Source of the DNA: Rhodeus uyekii
Lineage: Eukaryota; Chordata; Actinopteri; Cypriniformes; Acheilognathidae
DNA length: 64,000 nt
Assembly: GCA_037043235.1 (NCBI GenBank)
Contig: JAWRVZ010000004.1
Location: 5,979,501-6,043,500 of the forward strand
Reading direction: 5' to 3'
A program made the position numbers and the translations under genes. This document shows positions 57,809 through 64,000 of this stretch, one piece after another; the first letter of the stretch is position 1; every line of letters starts with the position of its first letter. The notes below the pieces were generated by a model. The model made no database searches and was not told the DNA's origin. It worked only from the letters and a program-made list of their open reading frames with translations.

Positions 57809-60800
57809 CTGTATGATGGAGACATAATGATTTTCATGGTAAGAATGATTCTATTGTGATTATTATTAATAATAATATATGTATTGAACATCAGTGTGTT
57901 ACATTGCTATTGCCCTGATGAGCAGTAGACCATGCACTCGAGGCTGTGGGTTAGCAATTTTACCACAGCCTGCAGTGTTTTATTGCGGTAATAAATAATC
58001 TTAATTTCTAGGTACTCTACTTATATTTTTGGCTGCTGTCTTTCCATATGGGGACTATTAATTTAAGAAGAGCATAAAGTAGATTTTAATAAGCGCCAAA
58101 TGAATTGGCAGCATGTCTACTGTGAGCAGAATACAGTTGGGTGAAGGCACTTTGTAAGGGAAAGGTCATTTTAATTAAATTACATTAAGGCGGTCAACTG
58201 CTGGTGCATGACAAAAACATAATGAGAGGAAAATACAAGGAAGAGAAGAATGAAAAACCCTACAAAAGACATATGGGCTCATACAGAGGCCTCAATGGTA
58301 CATAGCTAATTAGTTTCTTCTGATTTGCCATGAAAATACTGCTGATTAAACCCGTAACCTATGCAATGAAGAACAAAAGTGAGGAATAACATTCATCCTA
58401 TAGCTTAATGAGGAGATAACAATCCACATGGATAATGGCCACAGCAATTAAAGATGACCTTAACAAAGAGTAATTAACGTAACTTGGACCGGACTGTCTG
58501 GAAGCAAGAAGGCATATTTACTACATGAGAGAAGACAATGTAATTCCTCCACAATACAATTTCATGTCGTTCCAATCCTGTATGACTATTTCTTCCGTGA
58601 ATCACAAAAGGAGAAATTAAGGCTATTTTTTCAGACAATTACAGCAAACAAGGAAAGTACCCAAACAAACCCATCATTGCTTTCATTGCTCCACCATAAA
58701 AAGCATGAACACAGCTAAAGTGAAGCAAAATAATGTATTACGAAAAAAAGTGAAGGTAATTAATGAACAAGGAAGAACAATTTTTTTTTTTAAATCAACA
58801 AACAGTAAACATGTGTGGACACAAGCAAGTATATGCACAAGCAAGACTACCAGCAGCACAGGTGATCGCAACCCTTCTTTTTCTAGTGATATTCCTCTGA
58901 CCTCTTCTCTTTTCTTGCTCACTGTCTCTCCTCCCCTATCGTGAATGTATGCTACTGCTGATCGGCTGTGTTCAAGTGTGTTGTGATGCTCAGTCTGATC
59001 CACTTTCAACAGCGTTTCTCAGAAATCACTTACTGTAATTTTAAGTGGTCTACTTGACTTAGAAATCAAACTCATAACTTTGGTGTTGTCAGCACCATGC
59101 TCTACTGGAACTCTTCCTTGAATGATTCATTCAAGTGTCAATTTTTGATTTGTGAATGAATTTATTTTTTGAGTCAAATCTTACCAATGAATCAGCAAAA
59201 CCAAATGATTCGCTCACAAATCTGACTTATTCGGTTCTCAAGCTCAGTTCAACATCCAATTACCTGTTTCACAGTTCCTAGCTTAATGGAGAGGGATGTT
59301 AGTAGTGAACAAAGACATACAGACTTGGACATATTTCATATGGACTATTTTAATGATATTTTAATGTGGTTTTGCATTATTTTATGAATCTCCAGTCACC
59401 ATTCACTGCATGAAAATAAAGCACAAGCCATTCTTCATATTTTCACTTTTTGTGTACCGTAGAAGAAGGAAAGTCATACAAGTTCTAAACGACACGACGA
59501 TGAGTTAATGATGACAGAATTAACATTTTTGGGTGAACTATTCCTTAAATAGGAGTTTGAAAAGATGTGTTAAAACTTTTAGACATAGAGACTTGACAAC
59601 AAAAGCTATTTGTCTTGAAATAGAGTATGGCAGCATTGTGTAAGACTTCTCAGTCTGCTTGATTATATAAAACAAATCTTATGCTTTGTGATTTTTTGAC
59701 TTGAAAGGCTGACAGCGGTGACAATGGAAACTTAGAAGAATGGAGTTGTCAGATGGCTAATACATTTCTTGAAACAGCTGAAGCAATGCATCATGATATG
59801 TGCTAGATGTGGCATTTCATTCGAAGCTAATCACAGTTAAACCATCGAGAATACAGTGTCTGAGTCAACAATAAGAGTGAACTGGACTGTGTATTGTCTG
59901 CACAGCAAAACTAAAGCTGTTATTCATCCAAACCTACTTAAGTCTAAATTTAAAAGCATGATTATCAAAAGAAGCCCACAACATTTTGAGAGAAATGAAT
60001 CAGCTTGTTTAAGTACAATATATCTTTGCTTGGCGAATTTGTCTTTTGTTTGACTTTTTTGTAGTGGAGAACAGAAAGGAGGCGAATGGTGAATAGTGGG
60101 GTGAAAGAAACAGTAAATTTTGCAAGCACAATTCGAATCTCAATATGCACTGATCCACTTGATCACTGATCCACTGATCTAGAATATAAAACACAATGGC
60201 TCACCTGTGATTATCAGTTTTCCTGTTGTGCTAGCTGTGCCAAACTGATTTTTAGCGATGCACGTGTAACTACCTCCATCTCGCTTGGTTACGTTTGCAA
60301 TCTTAAGAGTTCCATTGGGGAAGAGGGAAATCCTTAAGAGTAACATCAATAGATTAACATCACACACCAAAAAATTACATTGCTAAAGTCTTCAATGTGA
60401 TAAAGTAATATAACGTATAGCCTAAAGCCAAATACCTTTCGTTTCTTTGCAGTATCTCAGTCCCTTTTTTCCACAGGCTAATGGCTCTGGGTGAAGCATG
60501 TGGTCTGCAATCTAGGCTAACGTCACTACTCGAGCGAGCCTTAAGCACTTGACTCAAAGGATTCTGGGAGAAGCTGGGAGCAGAGGCTGTAGGAAACAGA
60601 GAGATTTGGTCCTCAGACTTACACTCAATGGAATCTCTGATGAACAGCAATTGATGTTCAAACACCCTCTGGCAAAAAAAAGAAGCAAGCCTTTTTGAAA
60701 AGTCTAAAGGACTTAACAAATAAAGCTGTTGGCTTCCACTGGCTGCTTCCAGGACATTTGTCTTTAACCAAATATAGATTTTACTGTGCCATTCTGTGCT

Positions 60801-62764
60801 GTATCTTCAAAAGGCGCCATTTGTTCGACACTGGCCTCATACGAACAATAATATGGGAATATGAAAATATGAGTGTTACAATGGAGCATTTAATCACATG
60901 GACGTTTTCAGTGCTGCCTTGTAATTTGAGCTTGGTCTGTGACTAGACAAAGTTTTATCATTCAAATGAAGGATGGAAAGTAGGCAGTGGAAACGCAGAG
61001 GTCATACCAAGCACCATCAGTTCGGCACTGGAATAAATGATGCCATGCTTGTTCTCCGCCACACACTGATACATCCCGCCATCTGAGAGGTTTAGCGAGG
61101 AGATGGAGAGAGCGCCGTTCTCTATTTGCACTCGGCCCTGTAAACACAAACATAAATAAAGTAAAATGTTGCTGGGTTACTTGATTTCATGGTTGCTTAC
61201 TGGCCCAAGTTTAAAAATACTAGTCACTAGATATGGTTTGAGCTCCTTCTTCAAGTCAAGATTATTATAGTGAAGTAAAACCATTAAAAAAAATATACTT
61301 AAAATAAAATAAACGTTAATTGAAAAAAATAATAATATTTTTTTTAAAACTTGAAATGAAAGCTAATTGCTAGTTTCTAATTTTCATTTAGTTTAACTTG
61401 ATATACTAAGATAACTAAAACAAAAAAAAAGTCACAAAATCAAAACAAAAATACAAAAACGTATAAATGAAATAAAAAAATGATAAAAAAACAAAAACAA
61501 ATGTAAAACTTTTAATAAAAAATATAATAATATCTCAACGATATTAACATATAAGTCTACTGGAATTAATCTAAATAATTTCAAAATAAAACATTTAAAT
61601 TTGAAATAATACATTATTAATAATATAATATATAATATATTTATATTTAAATAAATCATAAATCATACAAAGTTACAAGTGAATTTATGCATTACAACTT
61701 GATTACTTGATTACATTGTTGACAAAGGGAATTGGCGACACAGATGGTGAGGTTTTATAAATCTGAATATTTTTTGGCGTATGCCATTTTTGGCTTTTGG
61801 GTGCACGTACACTTTTAGTAGGGATCCTACACACAGTTTCATAAATGAGACCCCAGGCCTGTATTTTAGTTATGTCATATGTTTGTGTGTGGGCGGCAGT
61901 TGTCCATGAGGGGCTGTCGACAATTACTTTTATTTTATGTTTGTTTATTTTATTATTAAAGTTGTTAAATGTTTGTCAGTTTTCCCCTCTTTCTTTTCCA
62001 AGCTTTATGCTTTGTTACAGTATATCAACATCAACCAAAACTCTAATATTGGCCAGTAACAAATATATTGTGCATCCGTTCAATTTCACTGACTTTTTGT
62101 ACAAAATTTTTGTAATCTAACAATCTGATGGGTTTGGAGAGGGTAGAGGAGGTTACAAAAAAGAAAGAATGCTGACCCTCTGCTCCATTGAACAGAAAAT
62201 AAATGTAGGACATAACAGTAAAATACTAATGGCCAATTCATTTGGCATGGGCGCCCAGTCGGAAAAGTATGCGAGACAGGAAGGGAGGTGTTGAGCTGAT
62301 GGTTCTGCTAATGGCATAGCAGACATTTAAGCCTATGGGCTGTTTTTATGGCTGAACTCAGCACAAAGAGTCACAAGGAGAGATTGACATGATGTGTGAT
62401 GGAAGGGAGAGAAGGAGGTGCGGGTCACTCTCGGCTTGAATGCAGGTCACATCTAATGGAGTCTCTCTGATGCCTTATAACTGCTTATATGTGTTGATGT
62501 GGTTTTTACCACCTCGCTTTTATTTCAGCAATGACAATTTATGTTTCCATTGACCCTAAACTACAGTAGAGTAAGAGCAGATAAATCTTTCAGTTTCATT
62601 AGGGGTCTTTCAGAATCCCTAAAGTACCTCAGATATGAGAGTTTCTCCATTCTTCAGCCAGCTGTAGGAGGGCTTTGGTTTCCCATTGGCTTTGCACTCC
62701 CAAAACAGATTCTCTTCAATGGACAATGCTGTGTCTGTCACTGTTTGCAGCCAATGAGGTGTGG
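38319..62764 (-). CDS. cntn5: Contactin-5-like neuronal adhesion molecule, partial (Ig4-Ig6 plus four FN3 domains, 14 exons)
   Basis: Fourteen minus-strand exons with GT..AG borders keep one frame and encode ~677 residues: Ig4 (WECKANGKPKPSYSWLKNG...YQCVAENKHG), Ig5 (LDCRPHASPRAISLWKKGTE...YTCIAKNQFGTAS), Ig6 (VLPCQVTADPALDVAFSW...KYVCLVDT) and four FN3 domains. Each Ig keeps its cysteine pair and tryptophan. Contactins have six Ig and four FN3 domains and a GPI anchor, and act at the neuronal surface in axon and synapse adhesion. The signal peptide and Ig1-3 (above 64,000) and the C-terminal GPI exon are not in view. WKKGTE in Ig5, LDVAFSWAFNG in Ig6, GFGYIIAFRPVG in FN3-2 and GTGP...VNVTTKK in FN3-3 favour contactin-5 over contactin-4, 3 or 6. 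The family is certain, the paralogue less so. Introns are transposon-rich. Confidence 0.85.
38847..39519. mobile_element. Tigger/pogo-type DNA transposon, internally deleted
   Basis: 673 bp from CAGTGATCCCTCGCC to CGAGGGATTACTG, flanked by TA (38845-38846, 39520-39521). It has the same termini as the 317-bp MITE at 36902. It keeps a short transposase C-terminal frame. Confidence 0.88.
39116..39376 (+). pseudogene. Tigger transposase C-terminal fragment
   Basis: 86-residue frame with KRVAEEWDPLMSRSLQFSN, YKDLFAKKKKERQQLPITMF and an acidic/glutamine-rich end. The layout is like the C-terminal tail of TIGD1/jerky-type Tigger transposases. The DNA-binding and DDE domains are missing. It may be translated only by chance. 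Confidence 0.6.
39729..40275 (+). repeat. 5' LTR of the non-autonomous LTR element
   Basis: 547 bp, TGTCACGGTTC...CCGTGACA. It contains AATAAA at about 40222-40227. CpG-rich in the centre (gcgcgcc, cgccgcgcg). Confidence 0.9.
40376..41512 (+). CDS. Unknown proline-rich repeat protein of the LTR element (Gag-like position)
   Basis: 378 residues from ATG 40376 (an in-frame ATG 21 bases upstream is also possible). Residues ~25-115 form a compositionally normal, probably helical domain (LTYDRYVRFRTLTALRQQG, FFRAAEGLNINDAALKDLL, DEPLCWWRMRAMDNLNFWGF). Then come degenerate PEAAVP-type repeats, a basic patch KRRRRRR, five 9-residue repeats of APRARLALP type, six 8-residue repeats PDHTELLP, and a proline/tryptophan tail with repeated 'PPAPPWLPAGT'. 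There is no zinc knuckle or catalytic motif. By position it replaces Gag. The function is unknown. Confidence 0.75.
   Translation: MGGKQRGRGTDPRSESPSTGLTYDRYVRFRTLTALRQQGIDLRQFAVTFFRAAEGLNINDAALKDLLNYALDEPLCWWRMRAMDNLNFWGFVKTVSTPFRGLSPQEFLAAELARTCAAGPEATVPEPAADPEAAVPVPAAGPEAAVPKPAACLRKRRRRRRTSSGPPAPMTLAPPAPRARPALPAPRARLALPEPRARLALPAPRARLALPAPRARLALPAQPELSLLAKPELLPPDHTELLPPDHTELLPPDHTELLPPDHTELLPPDHTELLPPDHPELCLPELCPHELCPHDPPAEPELSPPDIPALPDPPDPSALPESDWLVPPAPPWLPAGTSNRLEAAWLTPPAPPWLPAGTPGPLEPPWLIPPFPPPGLSA
40900..41038 (+). repeat. 27-bp tandem repeats inside the ORF
   Basis: About five copies of a 27-base unit (ggcgccccgtgcgcgcc + tcgccctgcc) encoding nine residues each. The divisibility by three keeps the frame. 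Confidence 0.9.
41078..41220 (+). repeat. 24-bp tandem repeats inside the ORF
   Basis: Six copies of a 24-base unit (ctgaactcttgccgcctgac + caca) encoding PDHTELLP, the last copy varied (accctgaac). Confidence 0.92.
41738..41749 (+). promoter_or_regulatory. Polypurine tract of the non-autonomous LTR element
   Basis: Purine-rich agaggggggg followed by tag directly before TGTCACGG of the 3' LTR. Confidence 0.6.
41750..42296 (+). repeat. 3' LTR of the non-autonomous LTR element
   Basis: 547 bp, same length as the 5' LTR, with one visible substitution. It is followed by gtgttcc, which contains the 5-bp target duplication. Confidence 0.9.
42789..42901 (-). CDS. cntn5: Contactin exon: first half of FN3 domain 4
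   Basis: Reads PPGQPPQNVEWNLIGSQLVL, QWDPVIALETESEVTGYI. Acceptor ACCTCAG, donor GTGAGT; enters in phase 1 and leaves in phase 0, matching both neighbours. Confidence 0.92.
43150..43385. repeat. Partial copy of the cyprinid MITE-like repeat
   Basis: Contains 'gctgaaaattcagctttgcc' and ends 'caaacttttgactggtac', like the right part of 31660-32160. The left end is missing. Confidence 0.5.
43805..44070. repeat. Dispersed cyprinid repeat, partial
   Basis: Begins 'gggacctattatacccctt' and contains 'ccatgtagttcctg' and 'gtgttgtgattggtcaacc'. It is similar in style and start to the repeat at 33145. Class unknown. Confidence 0.4.
44292..44478 (-). CDS. cntn5: Contactin exon: second half of FN3 domain 3
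   Basis: Reads VVYWEDDTKPDTVGKVRITG, NYTAVNVSGLQGNTQYYLAV and NTAGTGPQSVPVNVTTKKP. Acceptor CTAACAG, donor GTGAGT after a single base of the next codon. The spacing of DD..K....GK.R..GN and NTAGTGP best fits contactin-5. Confidence 0.93.
44479..46216. other. Contactin intron
   Basis: Apart from the AT/AG microsatellite at 45239-45319 and a C-rich run near 45846, nothing was recognised. Confidence 0.7.
45239..45319. repeat. Compound microsatellite (AT)n(AG)n
   Basis: AT dinucleotides to about 45284, then AG dinucleotides to 45319, without interruption. Confidence 0.98.
46217..46326 (-). CDS. cntn5: Contactin exon: first half of FN3 domain 3
   Basis: Reads VPSVAPERVSAKSLSAADIE, VTWEPIPSTPERVLGYE. 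The acceptor is CGTAG. The donor is GAG|GTTTGA, weak because position +3 is T, but frame and family fit are exact on both sides. Confidence 0.88.
46847..47759. mobile_element. hAT-like non-autonomous element carrying a piggyBac-like segment
   Basis: 913 bp with inverted ends (CAGTGCTTCTCAA at the left; the right end read inversely is CAGTGGTTCTCAAATAG) and a perfect 8-bp target duplication GCTTAGAC (46839-46846, 47760-47767). C-rich runs lie just inside both ends. No transposase frame. The middle holds repeat copy C. Confidence 0.85.
47121..47614. repeat. piggyBac-like repeat, copy C (inside hAT-like element)
   Basis: Shares with copies A and B 'tataatgatcatgg', 'agtgaagtgggagaagaa', 'tatagttaccca', 'aataaaacacctt', 'ttgatcacgtgacgca' and the end 'gtcaaaggg'. 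Same orientation as copy A. Confidence 0.6.
47905..48345. repeat. Dispersed teleost repeat ('gggatagttcac' type)
   Basis: Starts aaagggatagttcact and ends 'cttacaggtttggaacaac', the inverted-type ends of a very common zebrafish/cyprinid interspersed repeat. No coding capacity. Confidence 0.55.
48451..48685 (-). CDS. cntn5: Contactin exon: main part of FN3 domain 2
   Basis: Reads PVPEELQNGEGFGYIIAFRP, VGMVTWTRAVISAPSVTRYV and FRNDTIPPFSPFNVKVGAFN, then GEGPFSTIATVFSAEE. Acceptor CTCTAAG, donor GTAGAG. PEELQNGEGFGY is a contactin signature. Confidence 0.95.
48946..49405. repeat. Cyprinid MITE-like repeat, diverged copy
   Basis: Starts 'ctaccattcaaatgtttgg' and ends 'gaccccaaaacgttttaaag' + 'gtag'. 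The interior has 'tcctgtgatgacaagcatca' and 'tatgctgatttg', as in the other copies. Confidence 0.55.
49945..50015 (-). CDS. cntn5: Contactin exon: start of FN3 domain 2
   Basis: Only 71 bases, too short for a long frame, found by frame continuity. It reads MPDTAPTDVGGGGGTKSELV then ITWE, where contactins have P.V.P..V.GGGGS.SELVITW. Acceptor CCCGCAG, donor GTAAGT. Confidence 0.9.
50339..50488 (-). CDS. cntn5: Contactin exon: second half of FN3 domain 1
   Basis: Reads VPEVINGNTLTATVVGLNAW, VEYEFRVLASNSVGMGEPSP and PSTKIRTEDA. Acceptor ATCCTCAG, donor GTGAGT (phase 1). Confidence 0.94.
50608..51439. mobile_element. pogo/Tigger-like DNA transposon, internally deleted
   Basis: 832 bp starting CAGTGGAATCCGGTTATCTC and ending 'gagataggtaaactccactg', with TA on both sides (50606-50607, 51440-51441). 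'gagataacc' motifs are repeated inside both ends. A short minus-strand frame (50982-51164) with AAAEELAEVVEFPDYIDID could be a transposase C-terminal remnant. Confidence 0.8.
50982..51164 (-). pseudogene. Possible pogo-like transposase C-terminal remnant
   Basis: 60-residue minus-strand frame inside the element with EELAEVVEFPDYIDIDKDIV and KTQQSILEFVKK. Acidic tails of this kind end pogo/Tigger transposases, but no catalytic motif is present to confirm it. Confidence 0.4.
51719..51877 (-). CDS. cntn5: Contactin exon: first half of FN3 domain 1
   Basis: Reads GPPSPPDLVVVEEVTDSTAQ, LSWSPGQDNGSPITGYVIQG and RTPFTVGWQAVDT. Acceptor GAGTCAG, donor GTACCT. A contactin FN3-1 signature (TAQLSW..G.DN.SPI..Y.IQ.RTPF.VGWQ). 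Confidence 0.95.
51878..52576. other. Contactin intron
   Basis: GT-rich around 52040-52140. Nothing else was recognised. Confidence 0.6.
52577..52694 (-). CDS. cntn5: Contactin exon: second half of Ig domain 6
   Basis: Reads SFSGDLMIRNIQLNHGGKYV, CLVDTDVESLSADAILVVK. It contains the second Ig6 cysteine. Acceptor CCAACAG, donor GTAGGA. Confidence 0.95.
53760..54284. mobile_element. Harbinger-like MITE with long inverted ends
   Basis: 525 bp flanked by TAA on both sides (53757-53759, 54285-54287). Left AGGGCGTGTCACACAGCG pairs with the right end, which read inversely is AGGGCCAGTCACACAGCCG. Inner motifs 'atgaatcac/gtgattcat' recur in both orientations, so much of the element can fold back. 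A 3-bp TAA duplication fits PIF/Harbinger. No transposase. Confidence 0.75.
55385..55682. repeat. Dispersed cyprinid MITE-like repeat ('ttaatgttaacaaa' type)
   Basis: Left end 'gggtaaaccttttcaataaa' and right end 'tttaatgtaaagtactacc' are inverted versions of each other in part. The interior is full of 'ttagttaatgt/acattaactaa'. I recognise this as an abundant cyprinid interspersed sequence. Confidence 0.55.
56999..57174 (-). CDS. cntn5: Contactin exon: first half of Ig domain 6
   Basis: Reads EPTRISQGPSSTEITVGESV, VLPCQVTADPALDVAFSWAF and NGQPIDFHQDVDHFERVGG. First Ig6 cysteine and tryptophan present. Acceptor CTAACAG, donor GTGAGT. Confidence 0.95.
57721..57804. repeat. (TA)n microsatellite
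   Basis: About 42 uninterrupted TA units. The apparent 'YIYIYI' frame across it is a repeat artefact. Confidence 0.98.
59440..59550. repeat. Dispersed teleost repeat fragment
   Basis: 'gaaggaaagtcatacaagtt' then 'gatgacagaattaacattt' + 'ttgggtgaactattcctt', the same family type as 47905-48345, in reverse. Confidence 0.55.
60205..60332 (-). CDS. cntn5: Contactin exon: second half of Ig domain 5
   Basis: Reads ISLFPNGTLKIANVTKRDGG, SYTCIAKNQFGTASTTGKLI then IT. Acceptor CTTAAG, donor GTGAGC. Confidence 0.94.
60436..60586 (-). CDS. cntn5: Contactin exon: first half of Ig domain 5
   Basis: Reads ASAPSFSQNPLSQVLKARSS, SDVSLDCRPHASPRAISLWK and KGTEILQRNER. Acceptor CCTACAG, donor GTATTT (weaker, +4/+5 not AG) in phase 2. 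Confidence 0.93.
61008..61137 (-). CDS. cntn5: Contactin exon: second half of Ig domain 4
   Basis: Reads GRVQIENGALSISSLNLSDG, GMYQCVAENKHGIIYSSAEL then MVL. Acceptor TTTACAG, donor GTATGA. YQCVAENKHG is conserved in contactins. Confidence 0.95.
61138..62627. other. Contactin intron
   Basis: Strongly AT-rich, low-complexity at 61260-61670. No bounded element was recognised. Confidence 0.6.
62628..62764 (-). CDS. cntn5: Contactin exon: first half of Ig domain 4
   Basis: Reads TPHWLQTVTDTALSIEENLF, WECKANGKPKPSYSWLKNGE then TLISE. Acceptor TTCCACAG, donor GTACTT. It is the most upstream exon found. It enters in phase 1, so a preceding exon must supply one base. Confidence 0.95.
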
Positions 62765-63040
62765 CTGTGGAAAGAGAGCACATTAACAAATCATACAACT
62801 AATAAAGGGTTGAACATGGACTTATTCAACAATGCACAGAAATGTTACACTTTTACCCAAGATACCCAAGACTACTGGATTTAAAGGCCTTGATGACAGA
62901 GAACAATTTAAAAAAACTCTCAATAATGAAAAATCCATCCCTTTCTCACCCTACAGGTCATTTCAAACTAAAGAAGATGCTAGGCTGCTCCAGATCGCTT
63001 TTTTCACAACAGTGAAAGTAAAGAACCAAATATACAACAG

Positions 63041-63967
63041 GCTACCATTCAAAAGTTTGGGGTTAGTATAAATGTTCTTGAAACAAGCAACTTTCCTCAT
63101 TTGGACAAAAACTAGAACTAGAATTAGAATTATATAAAAAAAGTGTAATTGTGAAAAGTAACAATTTAAAATAACTACTTTCTATTTTAATGTATTTTAA
63201 AATGTAATTTACTCCTGTGATGGCAAAGCTGAATTTTCAGCATCATTACTACAGTCTTGAGTGTCACATGATGATCTTGAGTGTCACATACAGTTCGGGA
63301 AGCAGACACACTCTGCCAGTTCAAATCTAGACTAAAAGCACATCTCTTCAACCTGGCATACACATAACACATTATACATACATTTTTAATCCAAATCATG
63401 TAAAATGATTGTTAGGCTGCATAATTTAGGTCAGCCGGAACCGGGAACATTCCCATAACACCTGATGTACTCGATACATCAGAAGAAGAATGGCATCTAC
63501 GCTGATATTATTCTCTGTTTATTCCGAGGTTACCATGGTCAGCTGGATCCGGGCCGTATCCAGATCAGATGAAGGACCTGCACCTGGACACGAGCACAGC
63601 ACTGCCCTGAAGACTCTACTAATCCCCCCCCGTGAAGATCGTGAACCCATCTCCAATTGGACCAAATTGGACTTAATATTGGACTTGAATTGTTATCAAT
63701 ATAATAATCAAACAATCAATCAAATCAATCAATAATCAAAACTTAACACTTAATATTCATCAATTGTATTAATTCGCCTGCTCTTTTAAGGCTGCCGTTC
63801 AGCCAACCAAACTTTGTTTATAATGTATTCCTGTGACCACTGTAAATCTGCTTTGAAACAATCTGTATTGTAAAAAGTGCTATATAAGTAAAGGTGACTT
63901 GACATGATCCTTCAGAAATCATTCTAGTATGCTGATTTGGTGCTAAATAAACATTTCTTATTATTAG
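63041..63967. repeat. Cyprinid MITE-like repeat, split by a LINE tail
   Basis: Starts 'ctaccattcaaaagtttgg', contains 'tcctgtgatggcaaagctga', is interrupted near 63285, and resumes with 'catgatccttcagaaatcat' and 'tatgctgatttggtgct'. Same family as 31660-32160 and 48946-49405. Confidence 0.6.
63285..63903 (+). mobile_element. LINE 3'-end relic
   Basis: Begins inside a LINE ORF2 C-terminus ('ccagttcaaatctagactaa' reading SRLKAHLFNL-like in frame), continues through a 3' untranslated region, and ends 'gtgctatataagtaaaggtg' + 'acttgac', typical of fish LINE tails. It is 5'-truncated and inserted into the MITE-like repeat. Clade not resolved. Confidence 0.5.
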
Positions 63968-64000
63968 CAGTGAAGACGACAATTGTGCCGTCTAATTTTG

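Larger units (their letters stand above)
57175..60204. other. Contactin intron
   Basis: AT-rich at 57360-57660, TA microsatellite at 57721-57804, a fish dispersed repeat at 59440-59550. Nothing else was recognised. Confidence 0.65.

Noticed and set aside
57661..57891. 76-residue frame with YIYIYI repeats
   Set aside because: Translation of a TA microsatellite.

Overview
This window looks like a piece of a cyprinid (carp/zebrafish-type) fish genome. It is AT-rich and intron-rich. It holds many fish transposon families: a Ty3/gypsy element with a PNMA-like Gag, DIRS-type tyrosine-recombinase retroelements, BEL/Pao, LINE tails, Tc1, Tigger/pogo, hAT, piggyBac-like and Harbinger-like elements. 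Several other dispersed repeats are ones I associate with cyprinids. No rRNA, tRNA or CRISPR was seen.

The only host protein-coding gene I can support is on the minus strand from about 62.8 kb down to 38.3 kb. Fourteen exons join in frame into about 677 residues of a contactin: Ig domains 4, 5 and 6 followed by four fibronectin type III (FN3) domains. Residue patterns fit contactin-5 best among the contactin 3/4/5/6 subgroup. Signal peptide and Ig1-3 must lie above 64,000. The short C-terminal exon with the GPI-anchor signal was not found. Contactins are GPI-anchored neuronal adhesion molecules.

Layout: 1-8.6 kb, old transposon debris (Tigger-like end, Tc1 transposase fragment, antisense DIRS fragment, piggyBac-like copy). 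8.65-17.69 kb, an almost intact Ty3/gypsy retrotransposon with near-identical LTRs, a tRNA-Thr-type primer binding site, one long Gag-Pol frame broken by a single in-frame TGA, and a polypurine tract. 18.5-20.1 kb, a BEL/Pao pol relic and a LINE 3' end. 20.1-30.1 kb, four more DIRS relics separated by AT-rich DNA. 30-38 kb, dispersed repeats and a three-level transposon nest (Tc1 containing hAT containing a Tigger MITE). 38.3-62.8 kb, contactin exons, with introns carrying a 2.57-kb non-autonomous LTR retrotransposon (39.7-42.3 kb), a Tigger derivative, a hAT-like element, a pogo-like element and a Harbinger-like MITE. 63-64 kb, a LINE tail inside a dispersed repeat.

The best candidates for something unusual are the PNMA-like gypsy element, the non-autonomous LTR element encoding only a proline-rich repeat protein, and the transposon nest. 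All intron/exon calls come from reading splice sites and frame by eye. Subfamily names of repeats are provisional.
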